From Streptomyces koelreuteriae (GTDB lineage Bacteria; Actinomycetota; Actinomycetes; Streptomycetales; Streptomycetaceae), in the NCBI RefSeq assembly GCF_018604545.1, contig NZ_CP075896.1, forward strand, positions 1,736,001 to 1,800,000: a DNA stretch of 64,000 nt, written 5' to 3'. Both the position numbers and the translations under genes were made by a program. Shown here piece after piece: positions 30,142 through 41,129 of this stretch (the stretch's first letter is position 1; the number at the start of each line of letters is the position of its first letter). The notes under the pieces were generated by a model. That model did not search any database. It saw only the letters and a list, made by a program, of their open reading frames with translations, and had not been told where the DNA came from.

Positions 30142-30921
30142 GTGGCCCATCCCCCTGTTCTGGCGTTGCGCGGCATCTCCAAGCGGTTCGGCGGCGTGCA
30201 GGCGCTCGTGGACGTCGACCTTCAGGTCCGGGCCGGTGAGGTCGTGGCCCTGGCGGGCGACAACGGCGCCGGCAAGTCCACGCTGATCAAGGTGATCTCC
30301 GGGGTCAGCCCCGCCGACCGGGGCATCGTCGAGTGGGAGGGGCGGCTCGTGCAGATCAAACGCCCGCACGACGCCCACGCCCTGGGCATCGCGACCGTCT
30401 ACCAGGACCTCGCCATGTGCGACAACCTGGACGTCGTAGGCAATCTCTTCCTCGGCCGGGAGATCGACCGGGTCGGTGTCCTCGACGAGGTGGAGATGGA
30501 GCGCCGCTCCCGTGACCTGATGCGCGCCCTGTCGATCCGGATCCCCGATGTGCGGGTGCCGGTCGCGGCGCTGTCCGCCGGTCAGCGCCAGGCCGTCGCG
30601 ATCTCCCGCTCGCTCATGGGCGCGCCCAAGGTGCTGCTGCTGGACGAGCCCACCGCCGCCCTGGGCGTGGAGCAGACCAGCCATCTGCTCGACCTCATCG
30701 AGGAGGTGCGCGACCGCGGGATGGCGATCATCCTGATCAGTCACAACATGGGCGACATCAAGGCCGTCGCGGACCGGGTGGCCGTGCTGCGGCTGGGGCG
30801 CAACAACGGTCTGTTCGACGTGAGCACGGTGACGCAGGAGCAGATCATCTCCTCGGTCACCGGGGCGGCGGACAACGCGGTGGCGCATCGCTCGAAGGGC
30901 GACGAGGAGGCCTGGCCGTGA
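30142..30921 (+). CDS. xylG: sugar ABC transporter ATP-binding protein (XylG-like, single domain)
   Basis: 259 residues, one ABC domain. Walker A is GDNGAGKST, the signature segment LSAGQRQAVAISRSL, and Walker B VLLLDEPTAALG. Many CUT2 importers have a double ATPase of about 500 residues; this half-size form is the one used with XylFGH-type systems. The signature reads LSAGQ rather than LSGGQ. The start GTG 30142 is 15 nt after the previous stop, and its TGA overlaps the permease GTG. Confidence 0.85.
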   Translation: MAHPPVLALRGISKRFGGVQALVDVDLQVRAGEVVALAGDNGAGKSTLIKVISGVSPADRGIVEWEGRLVQIKRPHDAHALGIATVYQDLAMCDNLDVVGNLFLGREIDRVGVLDEVEMERRSRDLMRALSIRIPDVRVPVAALSAGQRQAVAISRSLMGAPKVLLLDEPTAALGVEQTSHLLDLIEEVRDRGMAIILISHNMGDIKAVADRVAVLRLGRNNGLFDVSTVTQEQIISSVTGAADNAVAHRSKGDEEAWP

Positions 30922-32204
30922 GCCGGGGCGGGCCGCACCGGGACGGCGGACCGGGCAGCGCCGGTCCCCTGGCGCCCGACCGCGGGCCGCGCACCCGGGG
31001 CTGGTCCGGCAATCTGCGCGAGTACGCCCTGGAGGTGCGCGGCAGTGTGCGCGACAGCGAGCGCGGGCCGCTGCTGGTCATCGCCGGGCTGATCGTGATC
31101 TGGTGCGTCTTCCAGGGTCTGGACGACAAGTTCCTCTCGCCGCGCAACCTGTCCAACCTCGGCGTGGGCATCGTGGGGACCGGTCTGGTCGCCGTCGGCA
31201 TCGTGTTCGTGCTGCTGATCCGGGAGATCGATCTGTCGGTCGGCTCGGTCAGCGGCCTGGCGGGCGCCTCGTTCGCCGTGCTGAACGTGAACCACGGGAT
31301 GCCGGAGTGGCTCGCGGTGATCGTGGCGGTCGCGGTGGGCATGGCCGTGGGCGCCTTCCACGGGTTCTTCTTCGCCTCGCTCGGCGTGCCCGCGTTCGTC
31401 GTGACGCTGGCGGGCCTGCTGATCTGGAACGGCCTGACGCTCTACCTGCTGGGCGCGAGCGGCACGATCAACATCGACGAGGAGGGGCTGGTCGCCTCCC
31501 TGACCAGCCGCCACTTCGAGGACGACGCGGCGGCCTACACGGTGGCGGCGCTCGGCACGGCCGGGTACTTCCTGGCCGCCCGGCGCAAGCGCGCCCGGCA
31601 TCTGGCCGCCGGGATGCCGCACCAGCCGACGGGTGATGTCTGGCTGCGCACCGGTCTGCTCGCGGCGGTCGCCTTCGCCGCCGCCTACACCCTCAACCGG
31701 TTCCAGGGGCTGCCGCTCGCGCTGCTGATCTTCCTGGTGGTGCTGGTCGTCTCGGACTACGTGCTGCGCCGCACCCGCTACGGGCGGCGGGTGTACGCGC
31801 TCGGCGGCGGGGTCGAGGCGGCGCGGCGGGCCGGTATCGGGGTGGAGCGGGTGCGGGTCGCGATGTTCATGGTGTCGGGAACGCTGGCCGCGTTCGGCGG
31901 GCTGTTCGTGGCCTCGGAGCTGACCTCGGCGAGCCCCACGACGGCCCGGGCCGCCGGTTCCGGGATGCTGCTGATCAACGCGATCGCGGCGGCCGTCATC
32001 GGCGGTACGAGTCTGTTCGGCGGGCGCGGCTCGCCCTGGTCGGTGCTGCTCGGGGTGCTGGTCATCCAGTCGATCGCCTCGGGGATGGGGCTGCTGGGGG
32101 TCGAGGACGCCGTGCAGTTCATGATCACCGGTGGGGTGCTGCTGGCCGCGGTGGCGGCCGACGCGCTCTCCAGACGCGGGGAGCCACGCCGGGACCGTCC
32201 GTGA
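30918..32204 (+). CDS. xylH: sugar ABC transporter permease (XylH-like)
   Basis: 428 residues with about ten membrane helices, after a 50-residue Gly/Pro/Arg-rich cytosolic tail. REIDLSVGSVSGLAGA, LGVPAFVVTLAGLLIWNGL and NAIAAAVIGGTSLFGGRG are conserved in CUT2 (RbsC/XylH) permeases. A loop with LAARRKRARHLAAG marks the larger XylH form. GTG 30918 overlaps the ATPase TGA. No ROK regulator gene follows, unlike the well-known xylFGH locus of S. coelicolor as I recall it. Confidence 0.87.
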   Translation: MSRGGPHRDGGPGSAGPLAPDRGPRTRGWSGNLREYALEVRGSVRDSERGPLLVIAGLIVIWCVFQGLDDKFLSPRNLSNLGVGIVGTGLVAVGIVFVLLIREIDLSVGSVSGLAGASFAVLNVNHGMPEWLAVIVAVAVGMAVGAFHGFFFASLGVPAFVVTLAGLLIWNGLTLYLLGASGTINIDEEGLVASLTSRHFEDDAAAYTVAALGTAGYFLAARRKRARHLAAGMPHQPTGDVWLRTGLLAAVAFAAAYTLNRFQGLPLALLIFLVVLVVSDYVLRRTRYGRRVYALGGGVEAARRAGIGVERVRVAMFMVSGTLAAFGGLFVASELTSASPTTARAAGSGMLLINAIAAAVIGGTSLFGGRGSPWSVLLGVLVIQSIASGMGLLGVEDAVQFMITGGVLLAAVAADALSRRGEPRRDRP

Positions 32205-32263
32205 ATCATTCTTTCTTTTCCCTACGCCTAAGAAAGAGAAAGGTGGGTAAGGGCCGAAATGTC

Positions 32264-33616
32264 ATGAAACGCAGCCGCCTCGCCCGGATGGCCCTGGCAG
32301 CCACGGCCGTCCTCGGCCTGGTCCTCGCCGGATGCGGTGACACCGACCCGCCCGGCGGCGAGCAGGCCGACCTCAAGGTGCTCGCGATGGACGTGCCCCA
32401 GGTGCAGACGCTCAAGAAGCTCACCAAGGAGCACTTCACCGCGGAGACGGGCATCACGGTCGACTACACCCTGCTGCCGGAGAACGAGGCGCGGGAGCGG
32501 ATGAACCGCGAGTTCGCGACCCAGGGCGGTACCTACGACGTGGCGAGCGTCAGCGCGTACGAGGTGCCGATCTACTCGGACAACGGCTGGCTCGCCCCGC
32601 TGGACTCCTATGTGCGGGCGGACGAGGACTTCGACCAGGACGATGTCTTCCCCAACCTGGTGGCGTCGCTGACGGGGAAGGACGGCAAGATCTACGCCGA
32701 GCCCTTCTACGGCGAGGGCTCCTTCCTGATGTACCGCAAGGACCTCTTCCGCAAGGAAGGGCTGGTCATGCCGCCGAACCCGACCTGGAAGCAGGTCGCC
32801 GACCTCGCCGCCGAGGTCGACGGCGTGGACGGCACCAGCGGCATCTGTCTGCGCGGGCTGCCCGGCTGGGGCCAGAACCTCGCCCCGATCAACACGGTCG
32901 TCAACACCTTCGGCGGGTCCTGGTACGACATGGACTGGAACGCGCGCCTGAACTCCCCCGAGTTCAAGAAGGCCGTCGAGTTCTACGTCGATCTGCTCCG
33001 CTCGCACGGCCAGCCCGGCGCCGACCGGATGGGCGTGCTGGAGATCCTGGACAGCTTCGTCGAGGGCAAGTGCGCCATGATGTACGACGCCACGTCGCTG
33101 GCCTCGTCGGTGGAGGCCGACGGTTCCTCGGTCAAGGGCAAGGTGGGTTATGTCCCGGCCCCGCACGACAGGACCGACAAGGCCGGCTGGCTGTGGACCT
33201 GGGCGTGGGGCATACAGAAGGCCTCCGACGACAAGGACGCCGCGTGGGAGTTCATCTCCTGGGCCTCGTCCAAGGAGTACCAGGAGCAGGTCGGCCAGGA
33301 GATGGGCTGGACCGCGGCGCCCGCCGGCAACCGCAAGTCGCTCTACGCCAATCCCGAGTACCAGCAGGCGGCCGGCGCCTGGTACCGGCAGGAATACACG
33401 GCGGCGACGGACTCCGCCGACCCGAAGAGCCCCGGCGTGGGCCCCCGCCCCTACACCGGCATCGGCTTCCTGGGCATCCCGGAGTTCGCCGTGCTCGGCA
33501 CGGCGGTCTCCCAGCAGATCGCCGCCGCCATCGCCGGTCAGCAGTCGGTGGACACGGCCCTGGACAAGGCCCAGGACCTCGCCCAGGCCGCGGCGGCGAA
33601 GTACCGGGGCGAGTGA
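32264..33616 (+). CDS. sugar/polyol-binding lipoprotein (family 1), without its own permeases
   Basis: 450 residues. Signal peptide and lipobox LAGC with Cys at 24. FYGEGSFLMYRKDLF, WTWAWGIQKASDDKDAAWEFISWASS and GIPEFAVLGTAVSQQIAAAIAG belong to CUT1 binding proteins of the sorbitol/mannitol (SmoE-like) group. Neither CUT1 permeases nor an ATPase are next to it; the preceding XylFGH-like system belongs to a different transporter class. It may dock on a transporter encoded elsewhere or act as a sensor. The start ATG 32264 lacks a strong ribosome site. Confidence 0.82.
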   Translation: MKRSRLARMALAATAVLGLVLAGCGDTDPPGGEQADLKVLAMDVPQVQTLKKLTKEHFTAETGITVDYTLLPENEARERMNREFATQGGTYDVASVSAYEVPIYSDNGWLAPLDSYVRADEDFDQDDVFPNLVASLTGKDGKIYAEPFYGEGSFLMYRKDLFRKEGLVMPPNPTWKQVADLAAEVDGVDGTSGICLRGLPGWGQNLAPINTVVNTFGGSWYDMDWNARLNSPEFKKAVEFYVDLLRSHGQPGADRMGVLEILDSFVEGKCAMMYDATSLASSVEADGSSVKGKVGYVPAPHDRTDKAGWLWTWAWGIQKASDDKDAAWEFISWASSKEYQEQVGQEMGWTAAPAGNRKSLYANPEYQQAAGAWYRQEYTAATDSADPKSPGVGPRPYTGIGFLGIPEFAVLGTAVSQQIAAAIAGQQSVDTALDKAQDLAQAAAAKYRGE

Positions 33617-33624
33617 GCCGACAG

Positions 33625-35298
33625 TCAGCGCCGCTCGGAGAGCTCCGGCACCTCGACCGGCAACGACGGCTCCCCCTCCGGCTCCGGGACCGGAGGCCCC
33701 TCATGATGAACGGGGTGTCCCCCGGCGCCCTCCACACCACTGCCAGCGCCGCTCGGAAGCTCCGGCACCTCGGCACGCAACGGCGGTTCGCCCTCCGCCT
33801 CTGGGGCGGGAGGCAGCTCCCCCTCCGCCTCCGGGACCAGAGGCAGCTCCCCCTCCGGCTCTGGGGCCGGGGGAAGTTCCACGGTGAACTCGGTGTGTCC
33901 GGGCGTGCTGCGTGCCGTGGCGCGGCCGCCGTGGGCCGTTGTGATCGCCTGGACGACGGCCAGGCCGAGGCCGGAGCCGGCGTCGCCGGGGGCGCGGCGG
34001 GAGCGTGAGGGGTCGGCGCGGGTGAAGCGGTCGAAGACCGAGGCGAGGAGGTGCGGGGGGATGCCGGGGCCGTCGTCCCGGACGCGGACGACGCGGCGCT
34101 CGGCGGTGGCCTCCACCGCGGCCACGACCGTGGTGCCGGGCGGGGTGTGGGCGCGGGCGTTGGCGAGCAGGTTCGCCACGGCCTTGCCCAGCCCCGTCTC
34201 GTCGCCGATGACCAGCGCCGACGCGTCGAGCCGCAGCGCCAGCCGCCAGGTGCGGTCCGGGTCGGCCGCCCGTGCCTCCTGGACGGCCTCGGCGACCAAG
34301 GCAACCAGGTCCACCTCGGCGGACCGCGGGGGCCGGCCCTCGTCCAGCCGGGCCAGCAGCAGGAGGTCCTCGACCAGGCCCGTCATCCGCGCCGACTCTG
34401 CGGAGACCCGGCGCCAGGCGAGCGTCGGCTCGACCGGGCCGGCGCCGCGGTTCATGAGCTCGGCGTATCCGGCGATCGAGGCGAGCGGGGTACGGAGTTC
34501 ATGGCCGGCGTCGGCGAGGAAGCGGCGCATGCGTTCCTCGCTGCGGCGGCGTGCCGCACGGTCGCTCTCCACCTGGTCGATCATGCGGTTGAGCGCGGCG
34601 CCGACCTGCCCGGCCTCGCTGCCGGGGTCGGTGTCCGCCTCGGGCACCCGGGGCAGGCCGGTGGGCCGTTCGTGGCCGAGCGGCGCCCGGGCGAGATCGG
34701 CGGCGGTGGCGGCGACCCGGCCGAGGGGGCGCAGCTGACGCCGTACGACCACGGCACAGACGCCGCCCGCGACGGCGAGTCCGGCGGCTCCGACGACCGC
34801 CTCGACCAGGACCAGACGGTTCAGCACGTCCCGTACGTCGCCCATGGGGAGCCCGGCGAGGATCCGCACCCCGCTCGTCTCCAGCCCGGTGACCCGGTAG
34901 GTGCCGAGGCCGGGGACGGTCCGGGTGTGGGGTGTGCCGTCGGGGGCGATGCCGCGCAGGGCGGCGCGCTGGCCGGCGCTGAGGGCCCGGGGCGTGCGGT
35001 CCGGTCCGGTGACCGCAGCGGCGGTGACCGTGCCGTGTGCGTCGAGCCGGGCCGCGAGAGTTCCGTCGGGGTGGCCGTTCCCGTCGAGGAACGTCAGGTC
35101 GCGGTCGTCGCCGGGACGGAGCGAGGCCCCGGCCAGGCCGTGTTCGGCGGCCTCCGTGACCCGGCCGTCGAGATGGTCCAGCAGCAGGGCCCGTTGGGCG
35201 AGGACGGCGGCGAGCGCCGTCACGGCGCAGACGGCGACGAGGGCGGCGCCGATGCGGAGGAGGAGCCGGGTGCGCAGGGACCCGGGGGTGCCAGACAT
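33625..35298 (-). CDS. sensor histidine kinase with Glu/Pro repeat tail
   Basis: 557 residues. Two membrane helices (about 10-32 and 160-185) flank an outer sensor domain; then HAMP (about 185-255), a phospho-acceptor helix with His266 in DAGHELRTPLASIAGY, and an ATPase domain with NLLANARAH, VRDDGPGIPP and GSGLGLAVV ending near 450. The remaining roughly 100 residues carry repeated PExEGExP units. No response regulator gene is adjacent on either side: downstream is a convergent lipoprotein gene and upstream is aconitase. The kinase is therefore an orphan here. The ligand is unknown. Confidence 0.88.
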   Translation of the reverse strand: MSGTPGSLRTRLLLRIGAALVAVCAVTALAAVLAQRALLLDHLDGRVTEAAEHGLAGASLRPGDDRDLTFLDGNGHPDGTLAARLDAHGTVTAAAVTGPDRTPRALSAGQRAALRGIAPDGTPHTRTVPGLGTYRVTGLETSGVRILAGLPMGDVRDVLNRLVLVEAVVGAAGLAVAGGVCAVVVRRQLRPLGRVAATAADLARAPLGHERPTGLPRVPEADTDPGSEAGQVGAALNRMIDQVESDRAARRRSEERMRRFLADAGHELRTPLASIAGYAELMNRGAGPVEPTLAWRRVSAESARMTGLVEDLLLLARLDEGRPPRSAEVDLVALVAEAVQEARAADPDRTWRLALRLDASALVIGDETGLGKAVANLLANARAHTPPGTTVVAAVEATAERRVVRVRDDGPGIPPHLLASVFDRFTRADPSRSRRAPGDAGSGLGLAVVQAITTAHGGRATARSTPGHTEFTVELPPAPEPEGELPLVPEAEGELPPAPEAEGEPPLRAEVPELPSGAGSGVEGAGGHPVHHEGPPVPEPEGEPSLPVEVPELSERR

Positions 35299-35376
35299 GT
35301 CCCGATCGTGTCCCGGTCCGCTGAGGGAACCCTGTGTTCCGGCTGAGCACGGGCGATGTCCCTGCGGGAACGGCGC

Positions 35377-35410
35377 GGGCCGCGCCCCCGGTCACCCGGG
35401 AACGCGGCCC
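35377..35410 (-). terminator. hairpin terminator of the aconitase gene
   Basis: GGGCCGCG (35377-35384) pairs with CGCGGCCC (35403-35410), and the inner CCCCCGG/CCGGG arms extend the stem. It is about 35 nt beyond the aconitase stop in the minus direction and before the histidine kinase start. Confidence 0.7.
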
Positions 35411-35442
35411 TCGAACTGCCTCGAACTGCCCTACCGGTCCGC

Positions 35443-38211
<2,769 letters not shown>

Positions 38212-38228
38212 CTACTTGGCCGATCCGC

Positions 38229-38259
38229 TAAGGTAAGGCTAAGTTAGGTAGGCCTTACC
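38229..38259 (-). promoter_or_regulatory. overlapping iron-box-like sites upstream of aconitase
   Basis: TAAGGTAAGGCTAAGTTAG (38229-38247) matches about 14 of 19 iron-box positions, and TTAGGTAGGCCTTACC (38244-38259) is a second site with one base missing. They lie 69 nt or more from the aconitase start and about 210 nt from the divergent methyltransferase start. DmdR1/IdeR is the likely binder; whether it represses or activates is not clear. Confidence 0.6.
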
Positions 38260-38303
38260 GCCGGACCGGTGGTGCCGCGCGGCTGCGGTGTCACCTCGGC
38301 AGA

Positions 38304-38323
38304 TATCTCGATGTCGAGATAAC
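38304..38323. promoter_or_regulatory. 18-bp palindrome TATCTCGATGTCGAGATA
   Basis: A perfect 8-2-8 palindrome (38304-38321) followed by AC, giving ATCTC-N6-GAGATAAC. The same pattern occurs just before the HTH-MurA gene at 39559. It lies about 145 nt from the aconitase start and 150 nt from the methyltransferase start, and CTAATA nearby may be a -10. Apart from this and the iron boxes, the intergenic region shows nothing. Confidence 0.7.
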
Positions 38324-38472
38324 TCTAATACACGAGGGCCGGATGGTCATGCCCGGACCGGTCCCTGTCTCCGCCCTGCCTCGGCGGGCCCGCGCCGCCC
38401 TGCGGCCACGGCACCCCCGGCCATGGCGGGAAAGCACTGCCTGAGCCGCCCGGGGCGCCACAGGATGGCCTT

Positions 38473-39219
38473 ATGACGATCACCTCACAGGCCCTGTCCT
38501 TCGACAAAGCCGCCGCGGAGTACGCCGCGAACCGCCCCTCCTATCCGCCCGCGCTGCTCGACGCCGTCGAGGAACTCGCCGGGCGCCCCTTGAGCGGCTC
38601 CCGCGTCGCGGACATCGGCGCGGGCACCGGCCTGGCGACCGCCCTCCTCCATGCCCGAGGCGCACGCGTCGTCGCGGTGGAGCCGGGCTCCGGGATGGCC
38701 TCCCAGTTCCGTCGCGGACTGCCCGACGTGCCCGTCGTGCTCGGCAGTGGCAACGCCTTGCCGCTCGCCTCCGAGTCCGTCGACCTCCTCACCTACGCCC
38801 AGGCCTGGCACTGGACCGATCCGCGCGAGTCCGTCCCGGAGGCCCTGCGCGTCCTGCGCCCCGGCGGCGCGCTCGCCCTCTGGTGGAACGACTCGGACGG
38901 CAGCGCCCCCTGGATCGCCGACCAGGACGCCCGCCTGCGCCGCCTCTTCGGCGCCGAGGAAGGCGCACCCGACCCCCTGGCCCGCTTCCGCGGGCTTCCG
39001 GCGGAACTCGACTTCGCCCGGCGGCAGGTGTCGTGGACCAGGAGCGTGCCGCTCGACACCCATCTCGCGAACCTCGCCAGCTACTCCGACTTCCTGGTCC
39101 TCGGCGAGGACGCCACCAAGACCTTCCTCGCCGAGGAACGCGACCTGCTGACGCGCGCCTTCCCGAACGGCGCCGTCGAGGAGCGCTACGTGGTCAGCCT
39201 GGCCGTCGCCGTCCGATGA
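38473..39219 (+). CDS. class I SAM-dependent methyltransferase
   Basis: 248 residues. The SAM-binding motif is VADIGAGTGLATALL (about 44-58), followed by VVAVEPGSGM and a UbiE/Methyltransf_11-type core ending EALRVLRPGGALALWW. The motif YAQAWHWTDP is frequent in small-molecule methyltransferases. The acceptor is unknown. The ATG at 38473 has AGGA upstream. It stands alone, divergent from aconitase, with a DUF4236 gene 70 nt downstream. Confidence 0.82.
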   Translation: MTITSQALSFDKAAAEYAANRPSYPPALLDAVEELAGRPLSGSRVADIGAGTGLATALLHARGARVVAVEPGSGMASQFRRGLPDVPVVLGSGNALPLASESVDLLTYAQAWHWTDPRESVPEALRVLRPGGALALWWNDSDGSAPWIADQDARLRRLFGAEEGAPDPLARFRGLPAELDFARRQVSWTRSVPLDTHLANLASYSDFLVLGEDATKTFLAEERDLLTRAFPNGAVEERYVVSLAVAVR

Positions 39220-39289
39220 CGAGGTGCCTCAGCCCGATCCCGGGGTAACCGAACCAGGTATCCACACCACGAACGGAAGGGAGACAGGC

Positions 39290-39490
39290 ATGCCGCTCAC
39301 GTTCCGCAAGAGTTTCCGGATCCTTCCGGGGGTGCGACTGAACATCAACAAGCGCTCCTGGTCCATCACCACCGGCGGCGGGAAGAACGGCCCGCGGTAC
39401 ACGCGCAGCAGCACAGGACGTCGTACGACATCGATGGATTTGCCCGGACCTTTCGGATGGCGGCGCACCACCAAGGCGCGGCGGCACTGA
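39290..39490 (+). CDS. small DUF4236 protein
   Basis: 66 residues, basic. It opens MPLTFRKSFRILPGVRLNIN followed by KRSWSITTGGGKNGPRYT, the DUF4236 pattern (phage- and plasmid-associated small proteins of unknown function, also common in Streptomyces). GGAAGGGA precedes ATG 39290. No signal peptide or membrane segment. Function cannot be stated. Confidence 0.75.
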   Translation: MPLTFRKSFRILPGVRLNINKRSWSITTGGGKNGPRYTRSSTGRRTTSMDLPGPFGWRRTTKARRH

Positions 39491-39558
39491 GCCCGCCGGG
39501 CGGGCCGGGCGGCGGGATTGACGTCCCGTCACCCGGATGGACCCCCCTACCAGGCTCC

Positions 39559-39577
39559 ATCTCATATCTGAGATAAC
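39559..39577. promoter_or_regulatory. operator-like ATCTC-N6-GAGATAAC before HTH-MurA
   Basis: ATCTCATATCTGAGATAAC lies 9 nt before the MurA ATG. It has the same arms, spacing and AAC tail as the site at 38305-38323. GATAAC may be the -10 of a nearly leaderless transcript, as no ribosome site separates it from the ATG. The XRE domain of the encoded protein is the obvious candidate binder. Confidence 0.65.
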
Positions 39578-39586
39578 CTCAACCTC

Positions 39587-41116
39587 ATGGCAGACGACTA
39601 CCTCGTACGCATCGGCAAGCTCATCCGTGACGCCCGGCAGCACCGGGGCTGGACGCAGTCGCAGCTTGCCGAGGCGCTCGGCACCAGCCAGAGCGCCGTC
39701 AACCGGATCGAGCGCGGCAACCAGAACATCAGCCTTGAGATGATCGCGCGCATCGGGGAGGCCCTCGACAGCGAGATCGTGTCGCTCGGCTACGCCGGTC
39801 CGATGCATCTGCGGGTGGTCGGCGGGCGCCGGCTGTCCGGCGCCATCGACGTGAAGACGAGCAAGAACGCGTGCGTGGCGCTGCTGTGCGCCTCACTGCT
39901 CAACCAGGGGCGCACCGTGCTGCGTCGCGTCGCCCGGATCGAGGAGGTCTACCGCCTCCTGGAGGTGCTGGGCTCCATCGGCGTCCGCACCCGGTGGATC
40001 AACGACGGTGTCGACCTGGAGATCGTGCCGCCGGCCGAGCTGGACCTGGCGGCGATCGACGCGGACGCGGCCCGCCGCACCCGCTCGATCATCATGTTCC
40101 TCGGCCCGCTGCTGCACCGCATGGACCACTTCAAGCTGCCGTACGCCGGCGGCTGCGACCTCGGCACGCGCACGGTCGAGCCGCACATGATCGCGCTGCG
40201 CCGGTTCGGCCTCGACATCGCCGCGACCGAGGGCCAGTACCACGGCGTGGTGGACCGCTCGGTCCGCCCCGAGCGTCCGATCGTGCTGACCGAGCGCGGC
40301 GACACCGTCACCGAGAACGCGCTGCTCGCCGCCGCCCGGCACGACGGCATCACCGTCATCCGCAACGCCTCCTCCAACTACATGGTCCAGGACCTGTGCT
40401 TCTTCCTGGAGGCGCTCGGCGTCAAGGTCGACGGCATCGGCACCACCACGCTCACCGTGCACGGCGTGCCCACCATCGACGTCGACGTGGACTACTCCCC
40501 CTCCGAGGACCCGGTCGAGGCGATGAGCCTGGTCGCCGCGGCCGTCGTCACCGAGTCGCAGCTGACGGTTCGCCGGGTGCCGATCGAGTTCCTGGAGATC
40601 GAGCTGGCCGTGCTCGAGGAGATGGGCCTCGACCACGACCGCACGCCCGAGTACTTCGCCGACAACGGCCGCACCCGGCTGGTGGACCTCACCGTCCGGC
40701 CCTCCAAGCTGGAGGCGCCGATCGACAAGATCCACCCCATGCCGTTCCCCGGCCTGAACATCGACAACGTCCCGTTCTTCGCGGCCATCGCGGCGGTCGC
40801 CCAGGGCCAGACCCTCATCCACGACTGGGTCTACGACAACCGCGCCATCTACCTGACCGACCTGAACCGCCTCGGCGGCCGCCTCCAGCTCCTCGACCCC
40901 CACCGCGTCCTGGTCGAGGGCCCGACCCGCTGGCGCGCCGCCGAGATGATGTGCCCGCCCGCCCTGCGCCCCGCCGTGGTCGTCCTCCTGGCGATGATGG
41001 CGGCCGAGGGCACGTCGGTGCTGCGCAACGTGTACGTCATCAACCGGGGTTACGAGGACCTGGCGGAGCGGCTGAACTCGATCGGGGCGCAGATCGAGAC
41101 GTTCCGCGACATCTGA
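39587..41116 (+). CDS. murA: UDP-N-acetylglucosamine 1-carboxyvinyltransferase with N-terminal XRE helix-turn-helix
   Basis: 509 residues, about 90 more than ordinary MurA. Residues 1-65 form an XRE/Cro-type DNA-binding domain (LIRDARQHRGWTQSQLAEAL, GTSQSAVNRIERGNQNISLEM). Residues about 70-509 are MurA/EPSP synthase-like: VKTSKNACVALLCASLL keeps the substrate Lys-Asn pair, and Cys190 in GGCDLGTRTVEPH is at the PEP- and fosfomycin-reactive position. The enzyme domain would make enolpyruvyl-UDP-GlcNAc, the first step of peptidoglycan synthesis. The pairing suggests a regulator that senses UDP-GlcNAc, an enzyme that controls genes, or both. This arrangement next to aconitase is known in Streptomyces. 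Probably a second MurA. Confidence 0.9.
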   Translation: MADDYLVRIGKLIRDARQHRGWTQSQLAEALGTSQSAVNRIERGNQNISLEMIARIGEALDSEIVSLGYAGPMHLRVVGGRRLSGAIDVKTSKNACVALLCASLLNQGRTVLRRVARIEEVYRLLEVLGSIGVRTRWINDGVDLEIVPPAELDLAAIDADAARRTRSIIMFLGPLLHRMDHFKLPYAGGCDLGTRTVEPHMIALRRFGLDIAATEGQYHGVVDRSVRPERPIVLTERGDTVTENALLAAARHDGITVIRNASSNYMVQDLCFFLEALGVKVDGIGTTTLTVHGVPTIDVDVDYSPSEDPVEAMSLVAAAVVTESQLTVRRVPIEFLEIELAVLEEMGLDHDRTPEYFADNGRTRLVDLTVRPSKLEAPIDKIHPMPFPGLNIDNVPFFAAIAAVAQGQTLIHDWVYDNRAIYLTDLNRLGGRLQLLDPHRVLVEGPTRWRAAEMMCPPALRPAVVVLLAMMAAEGTSVLRNVYVINRGYEDLAERLNSIGAQIETFRDI

Positions 41117-41129
41117 GGCCGCCGGGCGG

